From an uncultured Lewinella sp. (GTDB taxonomy: Bacteria > Bacteroidota > Bacteroidia > Chitinophagales > Saprospiraceae): a stretch of DNA of 64,000 bases. The stretch covers positions 1 through 64,000 of the forward strand of contig CALMYQ010000101.1 of NCBI GenBank assembly GCA_937873655.1. Reading direction: 5' to 3'. This document shows positions 29,701 to 39,700 of the stretch, in pieces (within the stretch, counting starts at the first letter, position 1; each line of letters opens with the position of its first letter). A program made the translations under genes and the position numbers. Under the pieces are notes generated by a model, which was not told the DNA's origin, did not search any database, and saw nothing but the letters and a program-made list of their open reading frames with translations.

Positions 29701-30481
29701 TGCGCTGCCAGAAGGCAAAATCGGCATAATTGATCTTCAAAGGCGGCAGAGCCGGACGCCTGCCTTCCTGCCGGGCGGCATAGATCTCAATCAGGTCATT
29801 TACCAGAATGGATTTTGACCAACCGTCGGAGGCAATATGGTGCATCACCAAGACCAGTACATTGTCGTCCTCTCCGCAACGGATCAAATGCGCTCTGAAC
29901 ATGTAATCCAGGCCAAGATCGAATGGTTGGTTGAAAACGGATTCGATGAATTCAACAAGGTATTGTTCGTCCCGGAAAGTGTCTCCTTCCGAGTAAGCCA
30001 TCGTCCACCCTTCCGACGGCATGATCTCCTGATAGGGCCGGCCATCCTCTGATTTCACGACAGTGCGGAGCGTTTCATGGCGGTCGACCAGGGCCAGGAG
30101 CGATTCTTCCAGAATCTGTTTGTCCAGCCGGTTCTTAATGCGGAGCGCCAAAGGCTGGTGGTACTGCATGCTTCCGCCAAGCTGGTCAATGAACCACAAT
30201 TGTTCCTGTGAAAAGGAAAGCGGGATTCTTTGATCCGGGTTGCTGCGATCCATGGGAAGGATCGGTTCGCCAAAGGTTTTCATATCCTCCGCTCCGCCCA
30301 TTCCATCCTTCAAAAAGGCAATGATTTCTTCTTTATTGGCCTTGAGCAACCCAATAATCTCCGGATCAGGCACAATGCCCTGGGCAACCTTGATTTTCAG
30401 TTTCTGTTCTTCCTGAAAAACCGAAAGACCGTTTTCCAGTGCTTTCCTCAACAGAGAAACAACATTGGTTTTTACTTCCAT
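17564..30481 (-). CDS. NRPS-4: docking-(C-A-T)x4 (modules 8-11)
   Basis: The 4305-residue synthetase has a TubC-type docking domain (about 1-60, with GLSVFQEEQKLKI) and four C-A-T modules of roughly 1055 residues each. All C domains keep HHxxxDG and follow L-loaded modules. All carriers keep GGHS. The A codes by eye are DGYFLGVVYK (Ile-like), DPWCIGMIHK (unassigned), DLTKIGHIGK (Asp) and DALSFGSICK (unassigned, probably hydrophobic or aromatic). There is no epimerase or methyltransferase insertion. The C-terminus ends in SEVFEL, almost the same as NRPS-3, and is probably a short linear docking motif. The start is ATG, 36 bases after the NRPS-3 stop. The docking domain is very like that of NRPS-5, so partner choice may not be strictly one to one. 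Confidence 0.98.
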   Translation of the reverse strand: MEVKTNVVSLLRKALENGLSVFQEEQKLKIKVAQGIVPDPEIIGLLKANKEEIIAFLKDGMGGAEDMKTFGEPILPMDRSNPDQRIPLSFSQEQLWFIDQLGGSMQYHQPLALRIKNRLDKQILEESLLALVDRHETLRTVVKSEDGRPYQEIMPSEGWTMAYSEGDTFRDEQYLVEFIESVFNQPFDLGLDYMFRAHLIRCGEDDNVLVLVMHHIASDGWSKSILVNDLIEIYAARQEGRRPALPPLKINYADFAFWQRNRLSGDVLESKLGWWESQLKGVETIRLPYDFQRPAAHSARGAVTQLRIEKDLADDLKALSIEQETTLFMTLLTAFNTLLHRLTGQEDICVGTPLANRNQEELEPIVGFFVNSLALRNNLSGDPRFSELLQKVKSAALSAFANQEVPLEQIVRKIEPERSLNRNPVFQVMFVIQNIPEIPDLELGDLSLSPVRTGHEYSKFDLVFSANDSPVGLFFDIVYCRDLFLEETVKRMADNFRQLLRSVVSDPDQRISNLSIISDEEKVATFRKSIGTETFYSADKTLIDLFYHQVDQNPDGIAMVFDGKVLTYSDLDQQSNRLANCLLTKGVKPQDRVGLLSTRGIEMITGILAILKCRGVYVPLNLEFPASRLAFMLQDAAADLVVASDTALVEKFDIPQVEIIDTRAAASCSPDRPAYQFASGDGVYIMYTSGTTGTPKGTLVSQQNVLKLVHEPGPIAVKPGDRVLQWSNFAFDGSVYDIFCSLLNGASLHLVSEDAVSDPGKLTAILQEQKITVWFVTTALFNAMVDFDPAGLKGLRKLLFGGELVSIPHARKAFNVLGPGKLVHVYGPTETTVYCTYYPIDSMASGKVPIGKPLANSSVYILDKAGNLAGTGVAGEILIGGHGVSEGYINRPELTAQKYISAPFRSPFGQRLYKSGDIGALMKDGNIDFIGRRDAQLKIRGYRIELGEIESVLQDCPQVARCTVIAGEDGSGAKKLVGYYVPLMEIDAEPAGANEAIRAYLKNRLPDYMIPAFLIPLDHLPLNPNGKVDRNALPGWEDLSVAGEIRIMPRTETEIKVAEIWETLLHLKNISANDNFFEIGGHSLLAMRVIAAVRKNLGRELKVKDVFTHTTVAGLASRLDSLAGTISRPPIVPGDRPEQIPLSFSQERLWLVDQLEGSVHYHIPQLFSIGGKLNEDALECAFSDLVDRHEILRTVYSLEKGRPVQKILDAGKWRMTVLDRQNPDTGPAGEDWIAASVKKPFDLAADHMLRVWLMKKAPDQYDLLIVLHHIAADGWSIPILMRELTACYRARTQGQTPNLAPLQVQYADYAVWQRKHLTPPQLEEQLTYWVNQLAGAPPLQLPLDFPRPAVRSARGAVTSLSIPGSRFQELAAICRNEEVTLFMLLTAALKVLLYRYTGQTDICIGTSVGNRGSQEAEPLIGFFINTLALRSRFGDKPTFREFLNRTKSNCLDAFARQEAPFEQVLERVAPERVPGRNPLFDVMFILQNASGPGNSADLNEGGLGELTMTAEDRSIANSKFDLAITATETPDGLSLKAIYNPDLFEERRMAGMMDHFGNLLGNLKNHIEYPVSAIDICSAGEKTALLQRSRPAPVSFHGPKTLLDQFEAQAAKTPDNPAAVFEGSSLSYKELDEKANRWAHFLSARGVGKGDIVGISLQRSLDMITAVLAVFKTGAAYLPIDPDFPETRIAFMLKDAGVRYVLTHHLHRDRFNGSPLAGLFAMDRDLAAGQPSDKPGPGPNPEDAAYVIYTSGSTGRPKGVIMDHAGVVNQGYWAIDFLELKSSDAVIQKTSFCFDPSVWEFFWPLSVGGQICFAGPGLEGDSRHLVATIEKHKVTIICLVPSMLSAFLEDLAPGECSSLRIIICGGEVLHKSQLILCREKLPRVKVRNMYGPTEAAIHVTCWPVPENLDRTDVIPIGKPLPNVRIYILNDDLQLNPEGIAGELCIGGIQLARGYLNRPELTREKFVRLSMEDGGESVIYRTGDLARWLPDGDIEYLGRKDNQLKINGFRVELEEVEYLLGKTPGIRSAVAVARKDPFGHNRLIAYVIPDNKFDKAAAETHLRDMAPAYMTPSIWVQLEAFPLGTTGKVDRHALPEPDLRQLVENNYVAPGSDSEIILVGIFSELLHLEKVGVKDNFFEIGGHSLLAVRVISAIREKMNREIKVRDLFTWPTAESLALHLQSTGPETGLPPLKKAEPRPERIPLSYSQERLWFVDQLRGSVQFHQATVLQLTNELDRNVLEQALKALVSRHESLRSVIRSEDGQPYQVVLDPQSWSMEYSDNSGSADKADIQGLIDEVVNRPFELDAGYMLRAHLVRQAPGDHLLILVIHHIASDGWSDAVLVEDLTELYRTYLGSDLPDLPELPVQYPDYAIWQREHVAGKYLEDQLAWWKEQLAGLEPLEIPIDFPRPARQSNRGDTYGFSVENQLLRELKALSLQSEATLFMTLLSALKILLARYAGKEDICVGTSLANRNHKSLERLAGFFVNNLVLRTKIEPGSTFRGVLGQVRSTVLSAFAHQDVPFEKIVDLVETGRNLNRTPVFQVLFTLHNTPEVPVLEFDNLHLSPVSSGQKRTLYDLSFYLRETPAGLQVSIVYCTDLFSRGTIESIANHFHHLLRSAASMPDHQIEELSMISEQEAVNLMQGSASAEKSPYDKTFVNLFEEQAARTPESPAVVFEAASWTYAELNERANRIAGYLKDEFNVRPNDLVGMAMDGSHWAVAAIIGILKTGAAYVPVNIEFPAERIRYMIEDTRMKALALHKDRSVDIPGFESLFFNVQDAAGGDTDKTRRVNPEDVTYPDHRIYVIYTSGSTGASKGVEITHRNLSNYLSGLLDKVDIQSCRSFGLMSTLSADLGNTVLYGALSTGGALHVFSRKTLTDAFAIQAYFKENPIDCIKIVPSHWRALETDSGLLLPARTIIFGGESLTVDILEKIRRSNPALEVINHYGPTEATIGKVLHRVNLAANYNTVPIGRPFSQARAYVVDQHLKLCPPGVPGELLLGGEGVAKGYFNRPELTRAKFIKDPFSPNEQDRVYLTGDVVRQLPDGNLEFIGRKDDQLKIRGYRVELGEIEHALNASPMVNGCAVLGKTDTGGNINLVAYIVPENGFERAELEACLGKILPDYMIPSIWMELEQLPLTENGKINRKALPEPVFTQASDAEFVAPRTETEKILAEIWCKLLKLDQVGIHDHFFEIGGHSLLAIRVISAIRKAFSQKPDLEDIFSYPTIAELAEFLQNKQNPDTIPAVTAGPRPEKIPLSFAQERLWFTDQLGGSVQYHMPSVLRLRNKLDITVLEEALGDLVRRHEVLRTVFKSENGEPFQVVLPADNWKMTFSEPEGAGDEGQLRQSILEQVNTPFDLATDFMLRAHLFKCGEEEHRLVLVLHHIAADGWSISLLVSDLMELYSARLERRPSKLPDLPIQYADYAIWQRSHLSGEVLASQLDWWVAGLKGLEPLSLPTDFPRPAIQSTRGDSMGFRIEKDLTDQLKAAALEADVTLFMLLLSAYKVMLCQYSGQTDFCIGAPLANRDQKEVENLVGCFLNALVLRTDLSGNPRFSDLLQTVKSNTLAAFNHQQVPFEQIVDRVESDRSLSRSPVFQVLFSMRNTPEVPDLQLGELQLNAEPSGQQISQLDLAFYVRESPGGLDISILFCTDLFLPETIERMARHFTRLLESIVSNPDHPIDELELLTAREADLLLNEFNNTAMPYPDNRSIVSLFEEKAALYPEKTAVTFQNRALTYSQLDDQAAKLAAYLKATYQLGPDDLVGVMTPRSEWAIIAYLGILKAGAAFVPIDINLPKDRKSFLMEDTGIKALIVHSDNLYDLITGGFNIPVFAIDMQLGTLTDRLPEEASTEILLDQLAYVIYTSGSTGNPKGVLIEHQSIKNTILSQIKDFGIIEGDRCLQFYALSFDASILEIFTALLAGARLCIIGPDDRTNPSRLYAFLREQGITIGSIPPAYLNELNMNELESMRTLFTGGESAAPDRIRKFLEWGHYINSYGPTEAGICATVFRVDRGGELPHANIPIGRPIDNAQVYTLNAAGKQTPIGVPGELYIGGAGLARGYLNNEELTRISFAYADPAGKGRMRLYRTGDLARFLPDGNLEFLGRRDNQVKIRGHRIELGEIEAALKAHPAVRSCAVITAAGPSGNLQLAAYIVPAGEYNKPALQAHLISRLPDYMVPSYWTKMDQLPLTETGKVNKSALPTPDVSGQIDQEYTAPRNRTEEILAGIWADLLKVEKVGIHDNFFALGGHSLLAVRLLSLVRDNFSLDIPLKVVFEFPTISEFQKYIALQQSNADEGPQEDSEVFEL
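20741..23900 (-). other. NRPS-4 module 10 (C-A-T), Asp predicted
   Basis: Borders are approximate. The A pocket reads DLTKIGHIGK, from ADLGNT, CIKIVPSH, IIFGGE and NHYGPTEATIG. It is one conservative change from the Asp code DLTKVGHIGK. Methyl-Asp or a residue later hydroxylated on the carrier would use the same type of pocket. Confidence 0.87.
23901..27075 (-). other. NRPS-4 module 9 (C-A-T), substrate unassigned
   Basis: Borders are approximate. The A pocket reads DPWCIGMIHK. It shares the W, I-G-M and H positions with Thr (DFWNIGMVHK) but has Pro at the second site and Cys for the Asn. A small polar residue related to Thr is possible. Confidence 0.85.
27076..30481 (-). other. NRPS-4 module 8 (docking-C-A-T), Ile-like
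   Basis: Borders are approximate. The A pocket reads DGYFLGVVYK, from FDGSVY, WFVTTA, KLLFGGE and HVYGPTETTVY. It differs by one residue from the bacitracin Ile code DGFFLGVVYK as I remember it. Ile or another branched aliphatic residue is the likely substrate. Confidence 0.85.
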
Positions 30482-30517
30482 GATATTAACTTGATCAGAA
30501 CAGGCGAGAAAATAGTT

Positions 30518-33500
30518 TTACAATTCCAGGACTTCCGATGTCTCAAAGTTCAATTCGCTTTCGCTTTCTTTCATCAGCAGAATGTATTCTTCCAATTCGG
30601 CTATGCTGGGATACTTGAAAATGATCTTGATCGGAACATGCAGGGAAAATTGTTTTCTGATGGCAGTGATCACCCGCATCGCCAGGAGAGAGTGGCCGCC
30701 GATCTCAAAGAAATTGTCGTGTATGCCGACCCGCTCCATCCCCAGCAGCCCTTTCCAGATCCCGGCCAGCAGTTCCTGGGTTTTGTTGCCCGGAGGTACA
30801 AAATCATCCGGGTGGAGGGTTTCGGCAAAGGGATCCGGCAAAGACCTCCTGTCAATTTTACCGTTTGCGTTGAGCGGGATCTTATCCATTTCTACCAGAA
30901 CGGTCGGCACCATATATTCCGGCAGCCTGGCCCTGAGAAAGGTCATGATTGACGGCCTGTCAAGTGTTGCGGCCTGGGTTTTGTCGGCAGCGACGTAGGC
31001 AACGAGGCGTTTTTGCCCATCCGGGCCTGCCTTGGCCAGCACCGCGCAATGCCCCACTGCGGGCGCCTGCCGGAGGACGGTATTGATTTCGCCCAGTTCG
31101 ATGCGGTATCCCCGGATCTTGACCTGGTCGTCCACCCTGCCGATAAAATCCAGGTTGCCGTCCGGCAGCCACCGGATCAGGTCGCCGGAGCGATACACGA
31201 TTTCATCTTCCCGTTCGCTGAACGGGTCTTTGATGAACCGTTCCGACGTCAGTTCAGGCCGGTTGATATAGCCTTTGGAGACGCCTGTCCCGCCGATCAG
31301 CAACTCGCCGGGCACGCCGACCGGGCACAAGGCCATATGCCGGTCAACCACGTATAGCCTGGTATTGCAGAAAGGCTTGCCGATCGGCGTTTTATCCGGT
31401 ACAGCCTCCAGGTCTACCCGGTAACAAACCTTCCCGATGGTCACCTCTGTCGGTCCGTAATGGTTGATGATCTCCAGCGCAGGAGCGGCTGATTTTATTT
31501 TTTGCAGGATCTCAGGAGAGAGGACCTCACCCCCGAATACAATTGTCCGGTTCGGGATCAGGACACCTTCCTCATTTTCAAGGGCCAGCCAGTGGGACGG
31601 TACCAGCTTGATAAAATCGATGCTGTTTTTTCGGAAATATTCGTGTGTTTTTCCGGCGTCGGTATATGTTTCTTTTTCGATGAGGTGTATGGTCCCGCCG
31701 GTGATGAGCGCTCCGAATAGAACGGTCTTGGAAAGATCGGCTGAGAGGGTCGACATGATGGCAAAGGTGCGGCTTGACCGGAAGGTTACCCTGGAGAAAA
31801 AGCCGTACAAGTGATCAATGACATTCCTGTGGCTGAGCATCACCCCTTTCGGAACGCCCGTCGAACCCGAGGTATGGATCACGTAGACCAGGCTTTCCGG
31901 TGTGAGGGATAATTCAATTTCTTCATCCGCTGCTGAAGTGATCGCTTCCCGGCAGTCATCGATTACGATGATTGCAAGACCCGGTCTTTGCCGGATCAGG
32001 CCGGCAGTCCGGGTATTGACGACAGCAAAGTCAACGCCGGCATTGTCGAGGATGGCGTTGATCCGATCGGCCGGGTTCTCATGATCCAGCGGGAGATAGG
32101 TGCCGCCGCCCTTCAGAACGCCCCATATGGCCAGGACCATATCAAACGGATTATCGATGCAAACGGCCGCCAGCGAACCCTCCCGCAAGCCGGATTTCCG
32201 CAGGAAAGCGCCGATTTTGTTGGTTTCGGCATCAAATTCCCTGTACGAGAGCTCCCTGTCCCGGCAAACGACCGCTGTTGAATCCGGTGTCTTTTCGGCC
32301 TGCTCCCTGAAGAGGTCGACCAGGGTACTGCCTTCCGGGATTTCCACTTCGGCCGTGTTGAATTCCGACAGCAATTGATTTTTTTCCGCTTCGGTCAACA
32401 GGTTAAGCCGGCTGATTTTCTCCCCGGGGCCGGCGGCGATGGACCTGAGCAATGCAATGAAGTGTTCACCCATCCTGGCGATAGAATCCCGGGAAAAGAG
32501 ATCGGTGCTGTATGAAATGCCCAGCCGCAACCCTTCCGGACCTTCATCCACGGAAAAGGTCAGCTCGAACCGCGTAAGGTTTTGCCCCGGCGGTTCAAAG
32601 GTGATATCCAGGTTCCCCAGTTTCAATTCAGGCGCTTCGTCGGCGCCCTGCATCATAAAGACCACCTGGAAAAGAGGACTTCTGCTGAGGTCGCGCTGGT
32701 TTTCCACCCTTTCGACAATTTGTTCAAACGGGGCATCCTGGCGGGCAAATGCAGCAAGCGTCTCCTGCCGCACCCTGCTCAACAGCTCAAGGAATCCGGG
32801 ATCGCCTTCCAGATTGGTACGCAATACCAGGTTGTTGATGAAAAAGCCGACCAGGGACTCGATCTCCTTTCGGTCGCGGTTGGCCACCGGCGTACCCACA
32901 CAGATATCCTCCTGTCCGCTGTACCGGTACAACAAGACGTTGAATGCGGTCAGCAAGGTCATAAACAAGGACGCATCCGACCGGACGGCCAAAGTCTTTA
33001 ACTGCCCGGAAAGGTCTTTATCCAACTGGAATCCCAGGGAGCTGCCTTTCATGGTCAGGGCCGGGGGGCGGTTAAAATCGCAAGGCAGTTCTATCGGTTC
33101 AATTCCGCGCAGGTGTTCCGCCCACCAATCCAATTGCTCCGCCAGGTATTTCCCGCCGTAATGCTCCCTTTGCCAGACCGCGAAATCCGCATACTGTACC
33201 GGGAGAGCCGGTAAGCTGGGGCTGCGAACCTCCAACCCGGCGCTGTAAAGCTCCATCAGGTCCTTTACCAGGATTGGTTGGGACCAACCGTCGGATGCAA
33301 TATGGTGCATCACCACCACCAGCAGGTGTAAATCTTCCTCAATGCTGATCAGGTGGGCCCGGAGCATAAAGTCGGCAGACAGATCAAACGGTCGGTTGAT
33401 CTCGGTTACAATGAAATGTTTAAGGGATTCATCGTCGGGGGCATTGAACATGGCGGTATGCTCCAATTGCCAGGATCCGGCCGGAATCACTTCCTGGTAT

Positions 33501-33705
33501 GGGCGGCCGTCATCCGTTTTGATCACGGTCCTGAGCACTTCGTGCCGCTCGATGAGGGCGGTAAAAGCTGCCCGGAGGATTTTAGGATCCGGCTTGCCGG
33601 CAATGCGCATTACGGTCGGTTGGTGATAATGAACGCTTCCTTCAAACTGATCGATGAACCACAATCGCTCCTGGGCATAGGACAAAGGTATTTGCTTCGG
33701 CCGGA
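30518..33705 (-). other. NRPS-3 module 7 (C-A-T), Asp predicted
   Basis: Borders are approximate. The A pocket reads DLTKVGHIGK, from ADLSKT, FIKLVPSH, IVFGGE and NHYGPTEVTIG. This is exactly the classical Asp code. Its A domain is closely related to that of module 10 over the whole pocket region, pointing to duplication within the locus. Confidence 0.93.
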
Positions 33706-36700
33706 TTGTACTGCCGATCGGCGGCAGGGTGTTTTCTTGCCGGAGCGTATCCAGTTGCCGCGCAAAGCCCTCGAGGGTCGGATGGGTGAAAATATCGCGG
33801 ACCCTGACTTCCAGTTTCATTTTATGTCTTACCGCCGAGATCACCCGCATGGCCAGCAGGGAATGGCCGCCCAGTTCGAAGAAGCTGTCCTTGATTCCGA
33901 CCTGGTCTATCTTCAGGGTTTCTTTCCAGATGGCGGCCAGCGCTGTTTCAGCTGGTGTACGGGGTTCTTCGCTATTTTCAGCCGAATATGCCGTTTCATC
34001 CGCTTCGGGCAAAGCCTTTTTATCGACCTTTCCGTTGACCGTCAATGGGAACTCATTCAGCGTAACAATGGCCGACGGGACCATATATTCGGGTAAACGA
34101 GCCTCCAGGTAGGTTTTTATCTCTTGTTGATCAACGCCTTCTTTAGGCGTTAAATAGGCGACCAGCCGTTTGCCTCCGGCGCGGCCATCCCTGGCCATTA
34201 CGATCGCCTGGCCAACCAATCCCGAGCTTTGAATGACGGATTCGATCTCGCCTGGTTCAATCCTGTATCCGCGGATCTTGACCTGGTCGTCTTTCCGGGC
34301 GATGAACTCCAGGTTGCCGTCCGGGAGCCAGCGGCCGATGTCGCCGGTTTTATAGATCCGTTCACCGGGGCAGAACGGCGAATCCACGAATTTTTCTTCC
34401 GTCAACTCAGGCCGGTTGAGATAGCCCCGGGCCAGATTGCCGCCGCCGATGCAGATCTCGCCGTTAACCCCGACCGGCACAGGATTGCCCCAGTTGTCCA
34501 TCACGTAAGTTTTAACGTTTCCGAGCGGCCTGCCCACCGGAAGGCTGGTTTCCGATTCAGGATTTGAGGGCAGATGATAGAAATAAATGGTGGAGGTAAC
34601 CGTGGCTTCCGTCGGCCCGTATTTATTGACGAACTGAAGGTATGGGGCCCATGATCGGGCGAGGGCCAGCGTGCAAAACTCTCCGCCCGACGAAATCTGC
34701 CTGAGGGCTGGATATTTCCCCGGTTTGATGAGCTGCAGCAGGCTCGGTGTGGTATGGAGGTAGGTCACCCGTTCCTTGGTGAGGATCTCCTCCATCCGGT
34801 CTTTGTCCAGGAGGGTCTCCTTGCGGATCAGCACCAGTGTTGCGCCGCTCAGCAAGGCAATGAAGATCTGTTCAACAGAAGGGTCGAATACGTAATTGGC
34901 GGTCTGCAGGACCCTGTCCTTTTCCGAAATCCGGAATTTTTCCTTCAGGTACAGGATCTCGCTGACGACGGTCCGGTGTTCGATCTGGACGCCTTTGGCT
35001 TTTCCTGTGGAACCAGAAGTATAAATGACATAGGCCAGGTTGCCGGGCGTTGTTCCCGATACCGGCGCCGTATCCGGGTGTTGCGCCTGTTCCGTCCAGA
35101 ATTTTTGCAGTTCACGCTCGTCGATGAGCACTTTGGCAGCACTGTCTTCGAGCATAAAGGCAACCCGGTCCTCCGGAAACGCCGTATCAATAGGTACATA
35201 AGCTCCGCCTGCTTTCAGAATGCCGAAAATGGTGACGAGCATCCATTCGCTTCGTTCGATTTTTATGGCGATCCGGTCATCCGGTGCGATCGGGAAATTT
35301 TGACGGAGATAATGACCAAACCGGTTGGACAAACGATCCAGCTCCCGGTAGGTCAGGGTTTTTTCCTCAAAAACTGCGGCGATATTGTCCGGGGTTTCGG
35401 CAACCTGAGCCCGGAACAGCTCCATGAGGGTCTTGTCTTGCGGGAATTCGAATTCCGTTTCATTGAAGCCGAACACTACCTGACGTTCTTCTTCCTGCGA
35501 CAGCATCTTCAACCGGCCGACCGGCATTTCCGGATCGGCGACCGCTGACCTGAGCAGTTCTTCAAAATGGGCTGCCATGCCCGCGATCCTGGATTCCGTG
35601 AATAGATCGCTGCAATATTCAATGGCGACAGCCAGCCCCTGGCGGGTTTCGGTTACCGAGAAATTCATATCAAAGCGTGAGGCGCTGTGCGCCGACGACT
35701 CAAAGCTCACGTCGAGCCCTTCAAGGACCATTTCCGGGATATCGGGCGTATTCTGCATGGCAAAAGTGACCTGAAAAATGGGGTTGCGGCTCAGGTTCCT
35801 GTTTTTTTCAATCTCATCGACAATCTGTTCAAAGGGAACATCCTGATGCCGAAAAGCAGACAGCGTGCTGGTTTTTACCCTTTGTAGCAGCTCACGGAAT
35901 CCGGGGCCGCCCTCCAGAGAAGTGCGCAATACAAGGTTATTGATGAAAAAGCCGACCACGGGTTCGAGTTCCTTATAATTCCTGTTGGCAAGCGGGGTGC
36001 CGATGCAGATATCTTCCTGGCCGCTGTATTTGAACAACAAAACCTTATAGGCGGCAACCAGCGTCATGAAGAGGGTTGCTCCTGAATTGTTCGCGAGGTC
36101 TTTGAGTTGGTTGGTAAGCCCGGAATCGATCCGGAAACGCATAGTTGCGCCCCGCGTACTTCGGATGGTAGGCCGCGGAAAGTCGGTGGGAAGTTCCAGC
36201 GGCTCCAGCTCCCGGAGGTGATTTTTCCACCATCCCAGGTGCGCTTCGAGGTAGGCCCCCGACTGGTGTTTCCGCTGCCAGATCGCATAATCGGCGTACT
36301 GGACGGGAAGACGGGGCAAATCGGGTTTACGCCCGTTTTTGGCCGCGCTGTACAACGCTGCCAGATCGCTTACCAGGATTGATTCCGACCATCCGTCAGA
36401 GGCGATATGGTGCCTGACCAGGATCAGGGTAAAATCATTGTCGCCGGATTTTACCAGGCTTGCCCGGAGCATATAATCGGCCGTCAGGTCAAAGGGTTTC
36501 CTGACCTCGGCGGCAATGAAAGATTGGAGGTGGGATTTATCGGCAAAGGCCTTATCCGCGCTGAAGGAGAGTTTCCAGCCACCAGCAGGCAGAATTACCT
36601 GGTAGGGCTGGCCGGTCTTTACCCTGAAAACCGTACGCAGCACCTCATGCCTTTCGACCAAAGCGCCAAGGGCCTTTTCCAGGATGCTGATGTCCACTTC

Positions 36701-39700
36701 AGACCTGATCCGGAGGATGGTCGGTTGATGATAATGGATGCTTCCCTCCAACTGATCGATAAACCATAAGCGTTCCTGCGAATAGGAAAGCGGGATTTCA
36801 TCAGGCCTTTCACCGGCAGCCGGGGGCGGCAAAACAGGCTTAAGGTCATTCTCGTTGAGCCGGGCGGCCATTTCCCTGACCGTCGGATGCGTGAAGACGT
36901 CGAGTACTTCGAGTTCTGCGTTCAACTCCCGCCTGACAGCTGAGATCATTCGCATGGCCAGCAGGGAATGTCCGCCGATCTCGAAGAAATTATCCGAAAC
37001 GCTTACCCGGTCCAACCTGAGCAATTTTGCCCAGATTTCAGCCAGTGCGGATTCGGTTGCATTGTCGGGGGCCATATAGGTCTTGGCTGCTTCCTGCCAA
37101 TGGGCCGTTTCCGGCAACGCTTTGACATCCAGTTTTCCGTTTGCGGTCAAAGGAAGCTCGTTCAGCTCCGCCACAACAGCTGGGACCATGTAATCGGGGA
37201 GCCGCTCTTTGAGCCAATCCCGGACCTTGCCGTCAAGACCGTCCGCCTCCATTGCGCTCCTGTCCCGGACAACATAGGCGATCAGGCCTGGGTTTACATT
37301 TTCACCGGTTTTGGCCATTACAGCGCATTGCCTGATGCCGGGTAATTGCCGCAATACAAATTCGATTTCAGACAATTCAATGCGGTATCCCCTGATTTTG
37401 ACCTGGGTGTCGATGCGGCCCAGGAATTCCACCTGACCGTCGGGCAGCACCCTTGCCAGGTCGCCCGACCTGTACAACCGCGAACCGGAGCCGTCAGCGG
37501 CAAACGGGTTGGGAATGAATTTTTCGGTTGTGACGGCCTGTCGGTTCAGGTATCCCCGGGCGACCTGGATGCCGCCGATAAGGAGTTCGCCCGGAACACC
37601 GATCCCGGAAAGCTGTCCGTTTGGGCTCCCGACATAGAGGGCGGTATTGGCAATCGGTTTTCCGATCGTGACCGTTTCTGCTTTGCGGTCCTGGCCGGCC
37701 GGAAGATGCAGCCACGAAACCTCGATCGCTGTTTCCGTGGGGCCGTACAGATTGTGCAGCTCAACATGCGGGAGTCGTTGCGCAAATAAATCGACATGCG
37801 CCGGCTTGAGCTCTTCGCCGCTGCAAAACACTTGTCGCAGGCCGGGCAATTCACCCTGTTCAAGGTCCTGCAAAAACACTTCCAGCATGGACGGCACGAA
37901 ATGGACCGTCGTTATCGCCCGGCTTGAAATGAGGCTTTTGACGTACGCATTGTCCTTATGGCCGCCGGGCCTGGCAAGGACCAACTGTGCCCCTGAAATC
38001 AACGGCCAGAATATTTCCCATACGGAAACATCAAAGCTGAAGGTCGTTTTTTGCAGCACCGCATCTTTGCCCGGTTCGAGTCCGAACGTTTTCTTTCCCC
38101 ACAACAGCCGGTTAACCACTCCGCTGTGCTGGTTCATAACCCCTTTGGGGCGCCCTGTTGACCCCGACGTATAGATGACATAGGCCAGGTTTTCGGGTTT
38201 AATCCCAGCTTCGACCCGGTCACCGGATTCGAGGGCGATTTCGGGCCAGTCCTCGTCCAGCAGGATGGTCTTGATCTTGTTTTCCCCGGCCAGCAAATGG
38301 GCGAAATCGCGAACGGATACCGCGATCCGGGCCCCTGTATCTTCCAGCAGATAATTTATTCTGTGACCTGGATATTCCGGATCTACCGGGACATAGGCTC
38401 CGCCGGCCTTCAGGATGCCGAGGATTCCCGTTATCATTTCCAATGACCGCCCGATGCAAATGGCCACAAGCGTTTCGGGGCCCGCTCCGGCCTTTTTCAG
38501 GAAGCGGGCCAGGGCGTTGGATCTCCGATCCAGTTCCCTGTACGTTATCGTTTCTCCTTCAAATGCGGCGGCGATCAGGTCGGGTGTTTGCCCGGCTTGA
38601 GAACAGAACAGATCAACCAGGGTCAGGTTATCCGGAAACGGTTCAACGGTTTGATTGAATACCTTTCGCAGCAAATTCTCTTCTGTTTCGGTCGTCATCC
38701 GGAGGTTGTCAACCCTGGTTTCGGGGGCGGCAACAAATGATCCGGCCAGCTGAATAAAGTGGCCTGCCATCCTTTCAATGGTCTCCGGTGTGAACAGATC
38801 GGTGCAATATTCGATGCCGAGATAAAATTGACCATCCGCCTCAACCAGCGAGAACGTGAGGTCAAATTGGGCGGTCTGCCCGCCAGGGGCCTCAAAGCTC
38901 AGGTCGAGCCCGTTCAATTTCAAATCCGGGGTTTCGGGGTTGTTCTGCATGATGAACATCACCTGGAATACCGGGCTCCTGCTCAGGCTCCGGTCGGCGA
39001 CGACTCTTAGGACGATCTGTTCGAAAGGCGCTTCCTGTCTTGAAAAAGCGGCAAGGGATTCCTCCTTGATTTGTTTCAACAACTCGTCCGCTTGCCGGTT
39101 TCCGTCAATTTGAGTCCGCAAAGCGATGGTATTGACAAAAAAACCTGCCAACTGGTCCAATTCCCCTGCGTTGCGGTTGGCAACCGGAGTGCCGACGCAG
39201 ATATCCTGCTGACCGCTATACCGGTAGAGCAGCACCTTGAATGCCGCCAGCATGGTCATAAACGGGGTCGTACCCATCCGGATGGAAAGGTCCTTTATTG
39301 CAGCCGAAAGCGCCTTATCCAACGGCAGGCCCCAGTTGGCGCCCCTGTGGCTTTGAACGGCCGGACGCCGGTAGTCGGTCGGCAGTTTGATCGGCTCAAC
39401 CCCTTTCAGCCGGGCTTCCCACCAATCCAGCAGACTTTCGAGATACCGGTCGCTTAAATGCTGCCGCTGCCAGATCGCATAATCCGCGTATTGGACCTGA
39501 AGGGGGGCAAGGGCCGCCGGGCGGTTTTCAACATAAGCGTTGTAGAGTTCGGTCAAATCCCTTACCAGGACGGATTCGGACCAACCATCGGATGCGATAT
39601 GGTGGAGGACGATGACCAGGCAATGGTCATTATTGCCATACCTGATCAGGCGAGCCCTGAGCGGAAAGTCTTTGGACAGGTTAAATGGCCGGCTGATCTC

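Noticed and set aside
20741..33705. Calcium-binding Asp-X-Asp-Gly motif in the predicted peptide
   Set aside because: The Asp modules are at positions 7 and 10 with two residues between, and no Gly code is seen, so the classical motif is absent.
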